Shown piece by piece: positions 26,302 to 40,000 of a stretch of DNA of 43,205 nt. A model generated the notes under the pieces. The model worked only from the letters and a program-made list of their open reading frames with translations. It searched no databases and was not told the DNA's origin. Source of the stretch: an uncultured Clostridium sp. (GTDB lineage: Bacteria; Bacillota; Clostridia; TANB77; CAG-508). Made by a program: the position numbers and the translations under genes. How positions within the stretch are numbered: position 1 is the stretch's first letter; each line of letters starts with the position of its first letter. The stretch is from contig USCV01000008.1 in assembly GCA_900553225.1 (NCBI GenBank), positions 1 to 43,205 on the forward strand, read 5' to 3'.

Positions 26302-27126
26302 TTAGCATATTTTTAATTTACTCCTACTTATTTTTATATCCGGGCAATATTCTTTTACAATTAATTTAACAATATCTTCTTGTGCAGGTGTTACTTTTGG
26401 TCCTAATAAGATTTTCATTTGCTTTAGTATATCAGAATCAATTTTAAGGTAAAATCTTCTACATGGAACAATAGTATTTGGATTTTCAAGTAAATCTCTT
26501 AACTCATGTATTACCTGTGATGTTTCCTCATTTGTTCTTGCATTTTTTGTACTTTGAATTTGTCTAACTTTTTTTAAATATTCTAAATTCCATGGTACCA
26601 TAAGTACACCATATCTACATTCTTCCTGGAAACTCCAATTACTCCTTTTATATTTCCCAAGTTTAGAAAAATCATATTTTAATAAATTTTTTGACTCAAT
26701 GTTTTTTATTTTGGGATATAAAAGTTTTTCATTATCTGTGTATTCAATATCAAAAAGTTTAATTCCTTCATCAATTGCAACCATTTTTGTTTCATTGTAC
26801 AATTCGTTTACATCTATGTATTCCATAGTATTTTCCTTAAAATAATATTCATCAGCATTGTATGAAAATTTTTCAAATGGAAAAATCGGAAGTTCAATTC
26901 TTACCCCCTTCATATCCTGAGAATACATCGTCCACAATGGAATAGACTCTTTACTACTTTTATTCCAGCAACTCACATAATAAAATCTGCCAAAATTTTT
27001 TAAATCCTCTGTTTCCATTTCTTCCATATCATCTACATTCTCTAAACTACTAAAACATATACTTTTTGTTTTTAAAATTAACAATAAATTTTCTATACTT
27101 GTATAATGATATAAATGTCTTTCCAC
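26302..27126 (-). CDS. DUF2971 domain-containing protein
   Basis: A 274-residue soluble protein with a DUF2971-type start (HLYHYTSIENLLLILKTKSI, then SSLENVDDMEEME) and VSCWNKSSKESIPLWTMYS, which match the family pattern of Y-x-S near the start, a D-x-x-E element and a C-W/W-x-x-Y element. The function of the family is unknown; members are frequently found singly or in accessory regions. The start is GTG at 27126 with SD AAAGGAG 8 bases upstream. It has its own likely promoter in the gap after the methyltransferase gene. Confidence 0.8.
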   Translation of the reverse strand: MERHLYHYTSIENLLLILKTKSICFSSLENVDDMEEMETEDLKNFGRFYYVSCWNKSSKESIPLWTMYSQDMKGVRIELPIFPFEKFSYNADEYYFKENTMEYIDVNELYNETKMVAIDEGIKLFDIEYTDNEKLLYPKIKNIESKNLLKYDFSKLGKYKRSNWSFQEECRYGVLMVPWNLEYLKKVRQIQSTKNARTNEETSQVIHELRDLLENPNTIVPCRRFYLKIDSDILKQMKILLGPKVTPAQEDIVKLIVKEYCPDIKISRSKLKIC

Positions 27127-27162
27127 TATTCTTACTCCTTTTTTTCTTATTTATCTTTCTTC

Positions 27163-27191
27163 ATTATACTACTTTTCGTAAATTATTGAAA
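27163..27191 (-). promoter_or_regulatory. Probable promoter of the DUF2971 gene
   Basis: A perfect TATAAT (27168-27163, minus strand) lies 17 bases after a weak -35, TTTCAA (27191-27186), about 35 bases before the GTG start. Confidence 0.5.
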
Positions 27192-27200
27192 TATTCTTTT

Positions 27201-27875
27201 TTATTTTCTTTTAGCTATAACATTAAATGTGTGCCAATGTTTCATTTTACCTAAGCCAGTTAATTTATCTTCTTCTATTTCCTTAAATCTTATTATTTCA
27301 AATTCCTTAAATAGATCTACTACCTGCTCTTTTGTTAAAAATGTCATTTTAGGTCTAGTACTATACCAGTCATCATTTTGTCCAAAAAAGTTGCCTACAA
27401 AATATCCATTAGGTAATATGCTAGTTTTTATTTTATTCCACATTTCTTTAAACCTTTCTTTGTTGCAAAATGGTAAACTATAATTTGAAACTATTAAATT
27501 ACTCTCTTCTAATTGAAGATTTTCAAAATCTTGTATTTGAAATTTGAATTTTTTTAATTCTTCTTTACTAAGTCTATCAGATATTCTTTTTTCTACATCT
27601 TCTCTATCGATTGCAAGAACATTCCATTTATTTTTTATTAGATATACTGTGTCGTTTCCTGCTCCACATCCTAAATCAATTGCATTACCTGGACTATTTT
27701 GTATATAATCAATAAGGTATTTCACATTATTTCTTGGTTTATCTGATTGTGAGTTATCATAATACCTATTACTATTTTTTTCTCTTATTTCTTTAAATGC
27801 TAAATTACGTTCTTCAGTATTCAATTCGGCTATTGGTACCATTTTTTTACCATTTATATTTGAAATCTTTCCCAT
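27201..27875 (-). CDS. Class I SAM-dependent methyltransferase
   Basis: A 224-residue protein with the SAM-binding motif I at 65-75 (AIDLGCGAGND), motif II at WNVLAIDRED and a motif-IV-like LIVSNYSLPFCN. The order fits TehB-type or general class I methyltransferases. The ATG at 27875 is preferred over the adjacent TTG (27878) because GGGGGAG then has a 6-base spacer. The C-terminal GLGKMKHWHTFNVIAKRK may complete the fold. The substrate cannot be inferred. An extended -10 promoter and a large inverted repeat stand upstream. Confidence 0.85.
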   Translation of the reverse strand: MGKISNINGKKMVPIAELNTEERNLAFKEIREKNSNRYYDNSQSDKPRNNVKYLIDYIQNSPGNAIDLGCGAGNDTVYLIKNKWNVLAIDREDVEKRISDRLSKEELKKFKFQIQDFENLQLEESNLIVSNYSLPFCNKERFKEMWNKIKTSILPNGYFVGNFFGQNDDWYSTRPKMTFLTKEQVVDLFKEFEIIRFKEIEEDKLTGLGKMKHWHTFNVIAKRK

Positions 27876-27898
27876 CAAAATCTCCCCCTTTAGTATAA

Positions 27899-27950
27899 AT
27901 TATACCATATAAGTTTAAACTTTGAGTTATATATTTTAAACTTGTATGGT
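27899..27950 (-). promoter_or_regulatory. Methyltransferase promoter with a large inverted repeat
   Basis: On the minus strand the promoter is an extended -10, TGGTATAAT, with TATAAT at 27904-27899 and no good -35. Immediately upstream, ACCATATAAGTTTAAA (27904-27919, plus strand) and TTTAAACTTGTATGGT (27935-27950) form 16-base arms with one mismatch and a 15-base spacer. The inner arm also makes a 12-base palindrome, AAGTTTAAACTT (27911-27922). The arrangement resembles a repressor operator. Confidence 0.6.
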
Positions 27951-28050
27951 ACCTTATTTATTTTTAGTATTTATCTTTTAGTAATGTGTGGCTATTATAT
28001 TACCTTTTTGTTGTTATGCCAATTTTATACGCTTTAGCTATTTTGTTTAT

Positions 28051-28090
28051 TAAAAACAAGTAAGACAGATTTCTGTCTTACTTGTTTTTA
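28051..28090 (-). terminator. Terminator of the giant gene, overlapping its stop codon
   Basis: A perfect inverted repeat with 19-base arms and a 2-base centre: TAAAAACAAGTAAGACAGA (28051-28069) and its complement (28072-28090). In the minus-strand transcript the 5' arm encodes the final Lys-Asn-Lys and TAA stop, and the 3' arm ends in TTTTTA. Confidence 0.88.
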
Positions 28091-31000
28091 AATTTGATAT
28101 AGTTTGTCGGATCTACATCATTTCCATATCCACTAGATTTTCTAATTTCAAAATGTAAGTGATGTCCTGTTGAACTTCCTGGGTTAGGATCAGATTCTGG
28201 AGCTCCTCCCTCTAATCCAATTACTTGACCTTGTTTTACAGTATCTTTTACTTTCACATCTATTCTTGATAAATGTGCGTAGAAGCTATATATTGTTTCC
28301 CCATTAACAATATGCTTTATCTCTACACAGTTGCCATATCCGTTTTGTACTCCTGCAAAAGTTACTTCACCATCTGCTACTGCTAGTATTTCTGTATGAT
28401 GTACTCCTGATATATCTATACCTGTATGTTTCTTTATAACTCCCGTTATTGGGTGTTTTCTCGTACCATAACTTGATGTTATTGTGTAGTTGCATGTAAT
28501 TGGCAATATAAAGTTTTGTTCACTTGTTGTTTTTATTGATGCGCTTTTCATTATTTTTTTTGTTGCTTTGTTTGGATTAACCCATTCTATTGTTTCTGCT
28601 TTTTTACCATAGTTTTTCTTTAAGATATCTCTATCTAATTTATTTACTACTCCATCCTCATTTAAATCATAAATTGCTCTAGTTTCTTTATCTTCATCTG
28701 TAATAATTTCCCCATAATTATTATTCAATGCTACTAAATCATCTATTTCAATTTGTTCTTCAAATGTTGATTTTTCATTATTTTTAACTACGTTTCCAGC
28801 TATTAATTTATGCTCATCTAATATAGTTTCTTCACCTTTTATAACCTCAATTCCTGTAACTTTATAATTTAGATATCCATCTTTGCATGCTACTAAATCA
28901 TATTTTCCACTTTCTTCTATTGTAATATAAAATGTTCCATCTTCTTCTGTTTCCATCTGTTTTACAGGGTTGCTTGCATCTGTTGATTTGTATAATTTAA
29001 TTGTTGATTTGTATTTTTCTTCTGTATTTTCTGTTAGTATTCTTCCTGATATACTTGCTACTTTTCCTATTTTTATAGTGTATTGTTTTTCTTCTCCTGC
29101 TTCTGATGTTACAGTGTAATTTACAAATGTTATATCTCCTGTAAGTGTTGCTGTTGTTGTTAATTCTCCTTTTGATGTTTGGTCACCTAATCTTATTGTT
29201 GAATATTGGCTTTCTGGAGTTATTTTTAATGTAACTTCACTTGTTTCTTCTTTTGCCATTATAAAGTAGTTTCCATCTTCGTCTATTACTGCTTCTTTTG
29301 TTACTTGTTTATCATTGTCTTCATATGTTCCTTCCACTTTTGCGGTATTGTTATTTGTAGAAAGCCTTGTAATTACCAATGTACTATTTTCAACTGTTTC
29401 ATCTGCTGAAACAACTGATATTGGTACCTCTATAGTTCTTTCTGCTGTCTTAGTATCTATATCTAGATTATATTCTTTTCCACCTAATTCATATTCCAGT
29501 GTATTTGCTATATCTACAGTTGCATTAGCATCATTTGTTACGACTTTTATTGTTCCTGATGTCGCAGTGTCTAATATGCTTACATTATATTCTCCATTTT
29601 CGTCTTTGCTTAATGGTTCTCCATCATAGCTTACAATTGCACTTGTATCATTTGATAGTCTTTGTAATATAATGTTGTATGTTTCTACTGTCTTACCATC
29701 TGTTGCTGTTACTACTACTGGGACTGTTATTTCGTCTTGCTCTAGTTTTAAATCTACCCATGCTTCTGAATCATTCATAACAGTGTCATTGTCACCTATT
29801 TTTACACTAGCATATGGATATTCTGTTGTTACTTTTATTTTTGCTTTATTTGCTAATTTCTTAATATTTTTTCTGTATATGTCTGGTCTGTCTTGGTCTG
29901 GAAGAATTTTTACATCATTTACTACTACTTGTGTTACTTTGACATTTGATGATTTTTTGATTAATAGTAATTGATATTTTTGTGTTGTACCAGTTTCTGA
30001 CGTTACAGTAAATGGTATTGTTTTTCCGTCTTGACCTTCTTCTAATGTTGAATATGTTGTTATACTTCCAACTGCTGTATTTTCGTTTATTTCTATAGTT
30101 GAGTTTGTATTTCCAGCCATTATAAAGATTTCATGTTGCTCTATGTCTTTGTCTACTACTGCTTTGTATGTATTTGTTTCTTTGTCATAGTCTGTTATTT
30201 CTACATCGTCTACTATTAAAGAATCTACTGCTGTTGATTTATCGATTTTTTCAAGTTCTATATATTCAACATTTGTTATTCCTGTTTGACTTCTTATTGT
30301 TATTGGTATTACTGTTATTTTGTCACTTCCAAGTTCTACTGCTTTTTCACTTTGTGTTTGTTCCTCTTCATTTAATGCTATTCTTACATAAGCATATTGA
30401 TTGTTTGATATAGCCTTAATTACTGGTTTTTTATTGTCTTCTACTGTTGTTCTATATCTTCCTGTTTTTTTATCTTTTTCTAACTCATTTCCATTTACAT
30501 ATACATTCTTTAAAGAATTATCACTTGATTCTTTTATAATTTCTAGTGTATATTGTTTATCCTCTCCAGCCTCCGAAACAATTGTTATTGTAACATTCGT
30601 TTTTTCTTCTGGTAGTGTTTGGATAAAGTTTAATGGGTTTCCAATTTTTTGGCTATCTCCTAAGGTTACTTTAATATTTGATAATTCACTTTTTGCTGTA
30701 ACATCAACAGTTGCTTGAACTGCGGATTCTTGTACAAAACTTCTATATGTTTTATCATCTATCTTTGTAGCCTCTAGGTTGTTTACTCTTATTGTTCCAA
30801 CATTGTTGTCTCCAGATTTTACAGTTATGTATAATTGATATTCATATTCTGTTCCATCTGCTGCTGTTAATTTAACAGGGACTTCTAAATATTGTCCTTC
30901 CGCAATGCTTTGTATTGTTGCTTGTTGTTCTCCTACTGATGATGTTCCTCCATTTATTTCTATGCTTGTTGTCTCTTCTTGTGCTTTTGCATAAATGTCT

Positions 31001-34000
31001 ACATATGTTGGTACATTACCTATTGTTATTTCGTAGTTTCCATCATCACGTTTTTTAGCTTCTTTTCCTCTTACTTGTAATTTTTCTAGTTCAATGTCTG
31101 ATGAGAATTGTGAAATTGTAATTGTTCTTGTTTCTTTTTTGCCTTCTTCTGAAGTTACTGTAAATGTAATTATCTTTTTACCTACCCCTGGTAAATTGAT
31201 ATTGTCAACTGTTACTGTTTTTTGTCCACTATGTTCAACTTCGTCAATTGTTGTATTGACTTCAGTTTTTTCACTTTCTGCTACAATCTCTAATGTTGTT
31301 GTGTCTAGTGTATTTTCTAATGTTATATTGTAGTTTTTGTGTTTTTCGTCATATGTTAATGTAATATCTGTTCCATTTACTTTTATAGTTTCTACATTTA
31401 AGTTATTGTCTTTTCTGTAGATTTTTACTGTTTTTATTATCTCTTCCCCATTTTGAGATTTAACTGTAACTTTAACTTCTTTTGTTTCTTCTGGATTGAT
31501 TTCATATTCTTGAGTTTGTGTATTTTCTACACTATATTCACCATTATCAAATTTAATAGTTGCATATTCATTTTCTGCTTTAACTTGTAATTCATATTTT
31601 TCTGAATCTACTGTGATTACTTGTGTTTCATAAGTTTGTGTGTCTGTGTTTTCTGTTAAAGTTTCCCCATTTACTTTAACATATTCTATGTTGTTGTTTG
31701 TAGATTTTTTAATTAGGTTTAATATGTATGTACTTGTTTCTGCTTCTTTATTTGGATTGCTTACTATTATTTTATATGAATCTGTTTCATATTTCATATC
31801 TTGCGTAAGAGTTATTGTTCCCACTTGTGATATTATTAGTTCATTATCTTTGTATACACTTACTTTTGCTAGAGTATTATCTGGTGTTATTTCTATATTT
31901 GCAGTGTTGTCTGCGTCTACCCATCCATTGTAAATAATTTCACTATTGTCTTGTAACCTTGCAATTTCTCCGTCTGTTTTTATTTGTGCTAATCCTGTGC
32001 TAAATTTCTTTGTTACTTCAATAGTGTATGTTTTAGTTGTTTCCCCATCTTCTGCTAAAACATCTATTGTGAATGAGTTTATTTGACTTATGTCAATAGA
32101 TTTATTTTCTATTTTGTTTGGTGTATATTCAGTTTCTGTTCCTAATTTTATCTTAGCATTTTCATCTTTTGTTATTGCATCAATTGCAAGTGTTTGTAGT
32201 CTGTCATCAACTTGTACTTCGTATGTAGATGATGTTATTTTTGAAACCTTTTTGATGTCTTTTCCTTTTATTTCTGCTATATCTGTATTATTAGATTCTT
32301 TTTCTATTTTTAGTATTTCTGCTTTTGTTGTTCCATCTTCTGCTTCTATTAATATGTTTACTTCTGTAATTTCATCTAATAGTGTTACTGTTGATGTATT
32401 ATTTCCTACATTTTTTTCTCCACCTGCTATTGATATTTTTGCTTTTTCATCTTCTGCTGTTACAGTGATATTTGCAGTTTCTGTCCTTTTTGTTTTAACA
32501 TGATATGTTCCATCTTCTTGAACAGTTGGTTCATATTCTGTTTTGTCTTCTGTTTCTACTTTTATACTTGATATATTAGTGTTTCCACTTAATCTGTTTA
32601 TTGTTAATAATTTTTCTTCTGTATTTTTTCCATCTTCTGACACAACTTTTATTGTATATTCAGTTTTGTCTTCTGTTATTTTTCTTTTTATTGTTACTTG
32701 GTTTGTGTCTTGTGTTTCGCTATCAACTGTTACTTTTGCATTGTCATTTTGTGATTCAACTCTTATTTCTGCATCTGTAATTGTTGATTTAACATTTGCT
32801 ATATAGTTTCCGTTTTCGTCTGGCTCTATTTCTTGACCATTTACTTGTACTGTTCCTATATTTGCAATGCTTGATTTTTCTATAATTGCAAGGTCATATG
32901 TACTACTTTCAATTCCGTTTTGTGCTGTTACTGTAATTGGTACAATTGTTTCTTTTCCTGATTTATTTTCTGTTGCTTCTACTGTTCCTGCTTTTGTAAC
33001 ATCTCCAGCTTTTATTCCTAGTGTTATATTTGCTAAATCATCTGTTGATTTTACAATTATATCATATGAAGATAATTCATTGTCGACTTTTATTTCATAT
33101 CTTCCTTTTGTTGAATTATAACTTGCTGACTCATTTCCTACTGTAACTTCTTTTAATCCTGTTTCTGCTGGTAATGTGTTTATTTTTAATGTGTATTGTT
33201 TTTCTGTTCCATATTCAGTTTTTACAGTTATTATTGCTTCTGTTAAACTTGAATCTAATGTTATTTCTTTTGTTGCTTCTTTCAATGAATACTTGTCTTC
33301 TCCTATTTTTACATTAGTGTTCTCATTTACTGCTGTTGCTTTTACTTTTAAAGTTGTTACTGCATTTTGTAATTGTACTTCATATGTGTTTTCTTCTGTT
33401 TTTGAAATTTCTGCTGGAATATCATCATTTCCTAATAATTCATTTATTGCAACTTCGTTTAATTCTGCATTATCTGAACTCCTAATAATATTTATAGTGT
33501 ATTCTTTTTCTTTTCCGCCGTCTGCAGTAATTACTTTTACTGGTACTGTAGTTTCTTTTTCTGTTAATGATATTGTTTGTGTGCTTGTTCCAATTTGGTA
33601 ATTTCCTGCATCTATATTATCTTGTCCTACAGCTATCTTACTTTCAGTATTTATACAGTTTATTGTTAAATTTGTAGATGTATATGTGCTTAAAACTCTT
33701 ATTTCATATTTTGTATCCTCAACTTTTTCTGCTTCTCTTATTGTTGTTTCGTTTACTGCAAAAATATCTTTTAATCCTACTTCTGTGTCTCCACGTTTTA
33801 TAATTAAAGTATATTTTTCGTTTCTTCCTGTTTCATTGTTTTTTATTTGGATTTTATATGCATTTGTTTCTGCATTTACTTCTACTTCTTTTTCTATTGT
33901 CGCTTTTTCTTCTGTAAAGTCTGCAAGAGTAATTGTACTTTCTGTATCTTTTGCTGTTATTTTTACTGTAGCATTGTTGATGTCTGTGCCTACATATGCT

Positions 34001-37000
34001 GTATATACATTATTAATTTCTTTTATGGTTTTTCCTTCTACTTGTAATTCTTGTATTTTACTGTTTGTTCTTTGTTTTTTTATTGTTAATGTATATTCAT
34101 TTTGTTTTGTGCCATCTTCGCTTTCTACTTGTATTGTTGCTGATACCATATCTAATACTGTTTGTATGTCTTCTTTTATTGTACTTTCTTGTTTTTCTCC
34201 GCCATTTATTCCAACTTTTGAAGTAGTAAAGTTTGCTGTTGCTTCTATAGATGCTAAATCTATTTCGTCTGTTATAATTACTTCATAGTTTTTATCATCT
34301 ATTTTTGTTGCTTCTTTTCCATTTACCATTACTTTGTTTAATGTTGCAAGATATTCTTTTGTATATACTTTTAATGTATATGTTTCTTCTTTGCCTGATT
34401 CAGATGTTATTTTTAATGGTATTTCTTTTACTGGTTCTTCCATTTCAAATGTATATGTTTGCTCATGTTCTTCTTTTGCTTGTCCATCTATGCTTACATA
34501 TGCTTTTTCATGGTTTGTTGTAACTTTTACAACATTTTCACCTGTACTTGGAACTATAGTCTCATATATTTTGCTTTCTTTTTCTGTTATTTGTTCTTCT
34601 GCGCCAACATCTGCTTTTTGTATCGTTACATTTTTTATGCTATTGTCATTGCTAACTCTTACTATTGTTAGTGTGTAATTTACTTCATTTCCAGCTTCTG
34701 TTTTAACTATAAATGGTACTTCTGTTTCATTATTTAAAATGTCTATTTCTTTTGTAATTATTCCTTTTCCCCAAGTTGCTCCGTTGTCTATACTAATTTG
34801 GTCTGTTCCAAGTTTTGTTTTTATTTGTACTTGTGATTTTGTAGTGTCTTCGTCTACTGGAACTTTTGCTTTGTATTTAAAGGCTTCTGTAACTTCTGCT
34901 TCTGCTCCTGTTGCTGTTATACTTTCTATTCTGTCTGTATCTACAGGTACAACTGCTCTTGTTCCTTGTTTTTCTTCTCCTGTTACTTTATCTGTAACTA
35001 TAAGTTGTGTTGTTCCAAGACTTGCACCTTGAACTTTTCCATTTTCTAGGATTGACAAAATTGCAGTATTTTCTGCATCCCATTTATATTCATCCAATTC
35101 TTTATTCTTGTCTCCAAATACATTAAATGTTTTTGCTTTTATATTAATATCTTCTATTTCATTAATTTCTAAAGTATTATTTTCTGGATCTATTTCAAAA
35201 TTTCTGTCTCCAACCAATGTATGTACAATACTATTGTATTTTGTTGTACTTTGATCGTTATCACTTGTTCCATTTCCAAGTTCTCCACGTTTGTTATCTC
35301 CCGCAGAATATATAAATCCAGTATTTGAAATTATAAATGTGTTGTTATATCCTGCTCCTATTCTAAATACATTAGTTCCATTTTCTAAAACTTGTGTAGG
35401 ATTTGAAACTTCTTCTGTAGAGTTTAATCCTAATTGTCCATTTATATTTTCTCCCCATGTATATGCTTTTTCGTCTACACTTTGATACATATTTACGTTG
35501 TTTTGAACAGATATATCAATTGCATTTTTGATGTTTGAAACTTGTGATAGCTTTCCATCTTGATATTTATAAATAGTTCCATCTGCTCTTAAAATTAGTA
35601 AATAGTTTGTTCCTACTTCTACTTTTACTGCATTTGTTACTCCTGGGATATATCCATTTAATATTTTTCCCATTCCATATACTTGTCCATTTGTTGTTAC
35701 AAATGCAGATTCACCTTTTCCTGCAGAAATTTGTATAATAGTGTCTCGTGGCATAGATATAACTACTGGTTTACTTGTGTCTTTTCCTATATATTTTGAT
35801 GATAATTCTCCATTTGCATTTGAACCCCATCCATATACAGTTCCATAACTGTCTAACGCTATAGAGTGTGTTTCACCTGCTGAAATTGATGTTATATCTG
35901 TTAAGCCTTCTATTTGGACTAATTTTGCTTTGCTTTCGTAACTTCCTATTCCTAATTGTCCATAATTGTTGCTACCTATTGCCCATGCAGTACCGTCTTT
36001 TCTTGTTGCTAATGCATAGTTCTTTCCGGCACTTATTGAGTTATATGTTGATATAACATTTGTACTTACTGGTACATTAGAATCTGCAAGTCCACTTGCA
36101 TCATATCCCCATGTCCATATTGTTCCATCTTCTTTTAGTCCTAGTGCAAAGTTCTTTCCTGAAACAGTGTTTGGAGCCACATGTGTGTTGTATTCTATGT
36201 TGTTATCTACAACTCTTATTATTGCTACACTTTCTTTTCCTGTCTTTTTGTCTTTAACTTTTACCCATGTTGTTCCTTCACGTATACCTAACATATTTCC
36301 ATCTTCGTCTACTTTTGCTATATCATTATTATAACTTGTGTATTCAAAATCGCTCTTATCATTTTGTTCTATATAAATTAAGTTAAATTTGAATTTTGCA
36401 TTTGCCAATATTGATTGTACTTCACTTTTTACTATTACAATTTCCATTGTATCTAGTGATGATGTGTCACTTCCTACTAAAATTGGTTCTTCTGATTTTG
36501 TTCTGCTCTTCTTTTCTTTGTCTCCGTGGTTGTAATCTCCACATGCCCATACTGAACCATCTTCTTTTAGGAATGCTGTGTATGTATCTCCTGCAGATAC
36601 TCTTATTACATTATTTATTAAAGTATTTTGTTCAAATGTAGTTTTATTTTCTGTTGTTCCTAAACCTAATTGACCATTAGAGTTTGTTCCTGTTACATAT
36701 ACGTTGTTGTTTTCATCTCTTAAGATTGTATGTGTCTTTCCTGTTGATGCTTGTCTTATATTTTTAACATCTTTTAGTTTTGTTGGAACATTCTTGTTTT
36801 CTTTGTCTCCTGTTCCTAATATTGAATATGTGTTACCTCCCCAAGTATATACATATCCATCTACTGTTGTTGCTATATTTGAGATATCTCCTGCATCTAT
36901 TGTTCCTATTTTGTCTTTTATCTCTACTTTTTGGAATTCATTTATTTTGCCTATTTCGTTGTCTCCGATTCCTAATTGTCCATATAGATTTGATCCTGTT

Positions 37001-40000
37001 ACAAATACTTCTCCTGCTCTGTTAAGGGCAATATAATGGCTCTTTCCACCTGATATGTCAATTATGTCGTGTATTCCTTTTACTTTCTTTGGCAATACTT
37101 TATTTGTATATGTTCCTAATCCTAAGTCACCATATGCGTTTAATCCCCATGCATATAGTTCGTTGTTTTCTGTAATTACCATTGTGTTGTTGTTTCCTGC
37201 AGATATTTTTATAACTTTTGGTAAATTACTTACTTTGTATGGTGTATATTGGTTTGCTCTTGTATTTCCTATTTGATAGTTATTGTTTCTACCCCATGTC
37301 CATACATTTCCATTACTGTCTAAAGCTACATTGTGATTTTCTCCTGCTGCTATTTGTGTAATAATTGTTCCTTCTGGGAATGTTACTTCTACTGGTTCAT
37401 CACTTGTCTTTACTGTCCCATTTCCTAATTGTCCATATGTATTATCTCCCCATGTAAATACTTTTCCGTCTGTTCTCAAACTTATAGTGTGACTTCCATT
37501 TGTAATTACATTTGGTGATATTGTTATTTCATTTTCTGTTTCTGGTACAATTTCTACTTGGATTACTCCTACATTATCTGTATTTTCTTGATTTGCAGTA
37601 ACTATTGTAGTTCCTGTCTTTTTACCAGATAATCTTATTTTGAATTTTCTGCTTTCGTTTAGTGTTTCATCATTAATGTCATTTTCTTGTATATCTTCTA
37701 ATGTTGCTACTGATGTATCTTTAGATGTGTAATTTATATTTTTAATATCATTATTAAAAATATTAAAGTAATCTACGTATCCTTCTATTGTCGTTTCTTG
37801 GTTTACTTTTAGTGCAACATTGTTTGTATTTGTTCTTATTATATCTTTTCCTACCATTACTGGTATTATGCTATTTTTGTCGTTTCTGCTTCCTAACTCA
37901 CCATTTTTTCCATATCCAAATGCATCTACTTCCCCATCTTCTTTTATTGCTACTACATGGTTTGTTCCTATGTTTGCAGAAATTACATTTTCAATATTTT
38001 TATTTTCTTGTGGTATGTTTACATCTAGTATTTCTTTGTTTTCTATTCCTAACTCATTGTTGTCATTCATTCCACAAGCATATAATTTTCCGTCTGTTGT
38101 AACTATTACTGTTGTTTTGTCTCCAGCCTTAATTTCTTTTATTCCTGTAAATATGTTTTCGCTGTTTTTTCTAACTGCTACAGGTGTTGTCTCGCTTGGT
38201 ACATTGTTTCCGTTTGATAGTTGTCCATATGTATTATCTCCTATTGCATATGCTTTACCATCATTTGTAAGCATTACAGTGTGGTTTGTTCCTTCGTCTA
38301 AGTCTACTATTTTTCCAACTATAGGTAATTGTTCTTTTGTTGAAATGTTGTATACTTTTCCGTCTCCTGTTAATACATATTTTGATGTTATATCTACTGC
38401 ATTTTCTGGTAAGTCTAGCAATTGTGCTCTTGATGAGTATCCGTTTCCCCAAGCGTATACTTTTCCTTTTGATGTTATTGCAAAACTTACATTTTCTCCT
38501 GCTTCTACTTTTACAATGTCTTGTAATTGTTTTCTGTATATATCTTTTACAACTACTGGCTCTTCATTGCTATATCCGCTTCCTGTTCCTAATTGTCCTT
38601 TTTCGCCATATCCCCATGCATATACTTTTCCTGTTTCGCTTAAAGCCAATACATGATAGTTACCTACTGATATGTCTTTTATTGTGTCTTCTATTTCTGT
38701 TTTGCTTCCGTCTTCGTTTTTTATTGTGTTTTTTATAATTTTTACTTTTTGTGGTTCATTGTAAGAGTTTGTATCCCCAACTCCTAGTTGTCCATATTGA
38801 TTTTGTCCATGGCTCCATACTGTTCCGTCTGCTTTTAATTCAACTGTAAAGCCATCTCCTGCTTCAACTTTTGGTGTTACTTTTCCGTCTTTTGGTAATA
38901 CTTCTACTTCCACATTTTTGTTGAATTTTTGTATTTCTGTGTTTAGTGTTCCTATTATTCCTTCATATGTAGCATTTAACATTGTTTTTCCTATTGCATT
39001 TCCTGTTACTGTGTTTCCTGCAAGTGAAGCGATTGTTTCGTTTTCTATTGTTTTGTTTACTTCTCCTGATGCTTGTTTGTTATTTTTTAAATTAAATGAA
39101 CTACTTAATGCTAGACTTATATCTTTGCTTTCTCCAACATTTAATGTTATTCTTGCTGGTTCACATGATATTTCTAGTTCACCTATTTTTTCAAATTTAC
39201 TTCTTGTTGTTGTGTCTTTTAATCCTAGTTGTCCATAATCATTTAAGCCAACTGTGTATACGTTTCCATCCCAGTCTACTATTGCAGTGTGTCCACCTTC
39301 TGATGCAGCTACTAGTTCTGTTTTGTATAAGTCTTGTATCTCTACTGGTTTATTTGAATGTACTGTATTTGCAGTTCTGTAGTCACCATAGTATCCAAAT
39401 GTGTATACCTTACCGTCTTTATCTGTGATTATTGAATAACTATCCCCTGCTGATATATCTACTATATTAGTCATATTTGATTTTCCATCTGGTGTTACTA
39501 CTTTTACCGCAGTCGATGATGATGTGTTATTTCCATTTCCTAGTTGACCATATGAGTTACTTCCCCATGCATACACTTCTCCATCTGAAGTTAATCCTAA
39601 ATAATGATTATATCCTGCTACTACTTTTATTAAGTCTTTTCCATATGATTTTGTTTCATCTAGGTTATATGCTTTTCTATTTTCTGCTAATACTAAGTTA
39701 CCAGAAACATCTATAATTTTTCTTGTAAAGTTTAGTTTTACAGGTTTTGCTCCATATCCGCTTCCCCAAGCATATACTTCGCCATTTTGTGTTAATGCTA
39801 TTGTCATATATTTGTATGCATTTACTTTTGTTACATTTTTTAATCTTGTAACTTTTACAGGTACTAGAGAATCTTCTCTTGTTCCATTTCCTAATTGACC
39901 ATTACCATTATATCCCCATGTGTATACTTCACCTTTTTCTGTTAAAGCAATACTGTGGTAATATCCTGTTTTTACATCTGTTATTTTTTCTGTTATGTCT

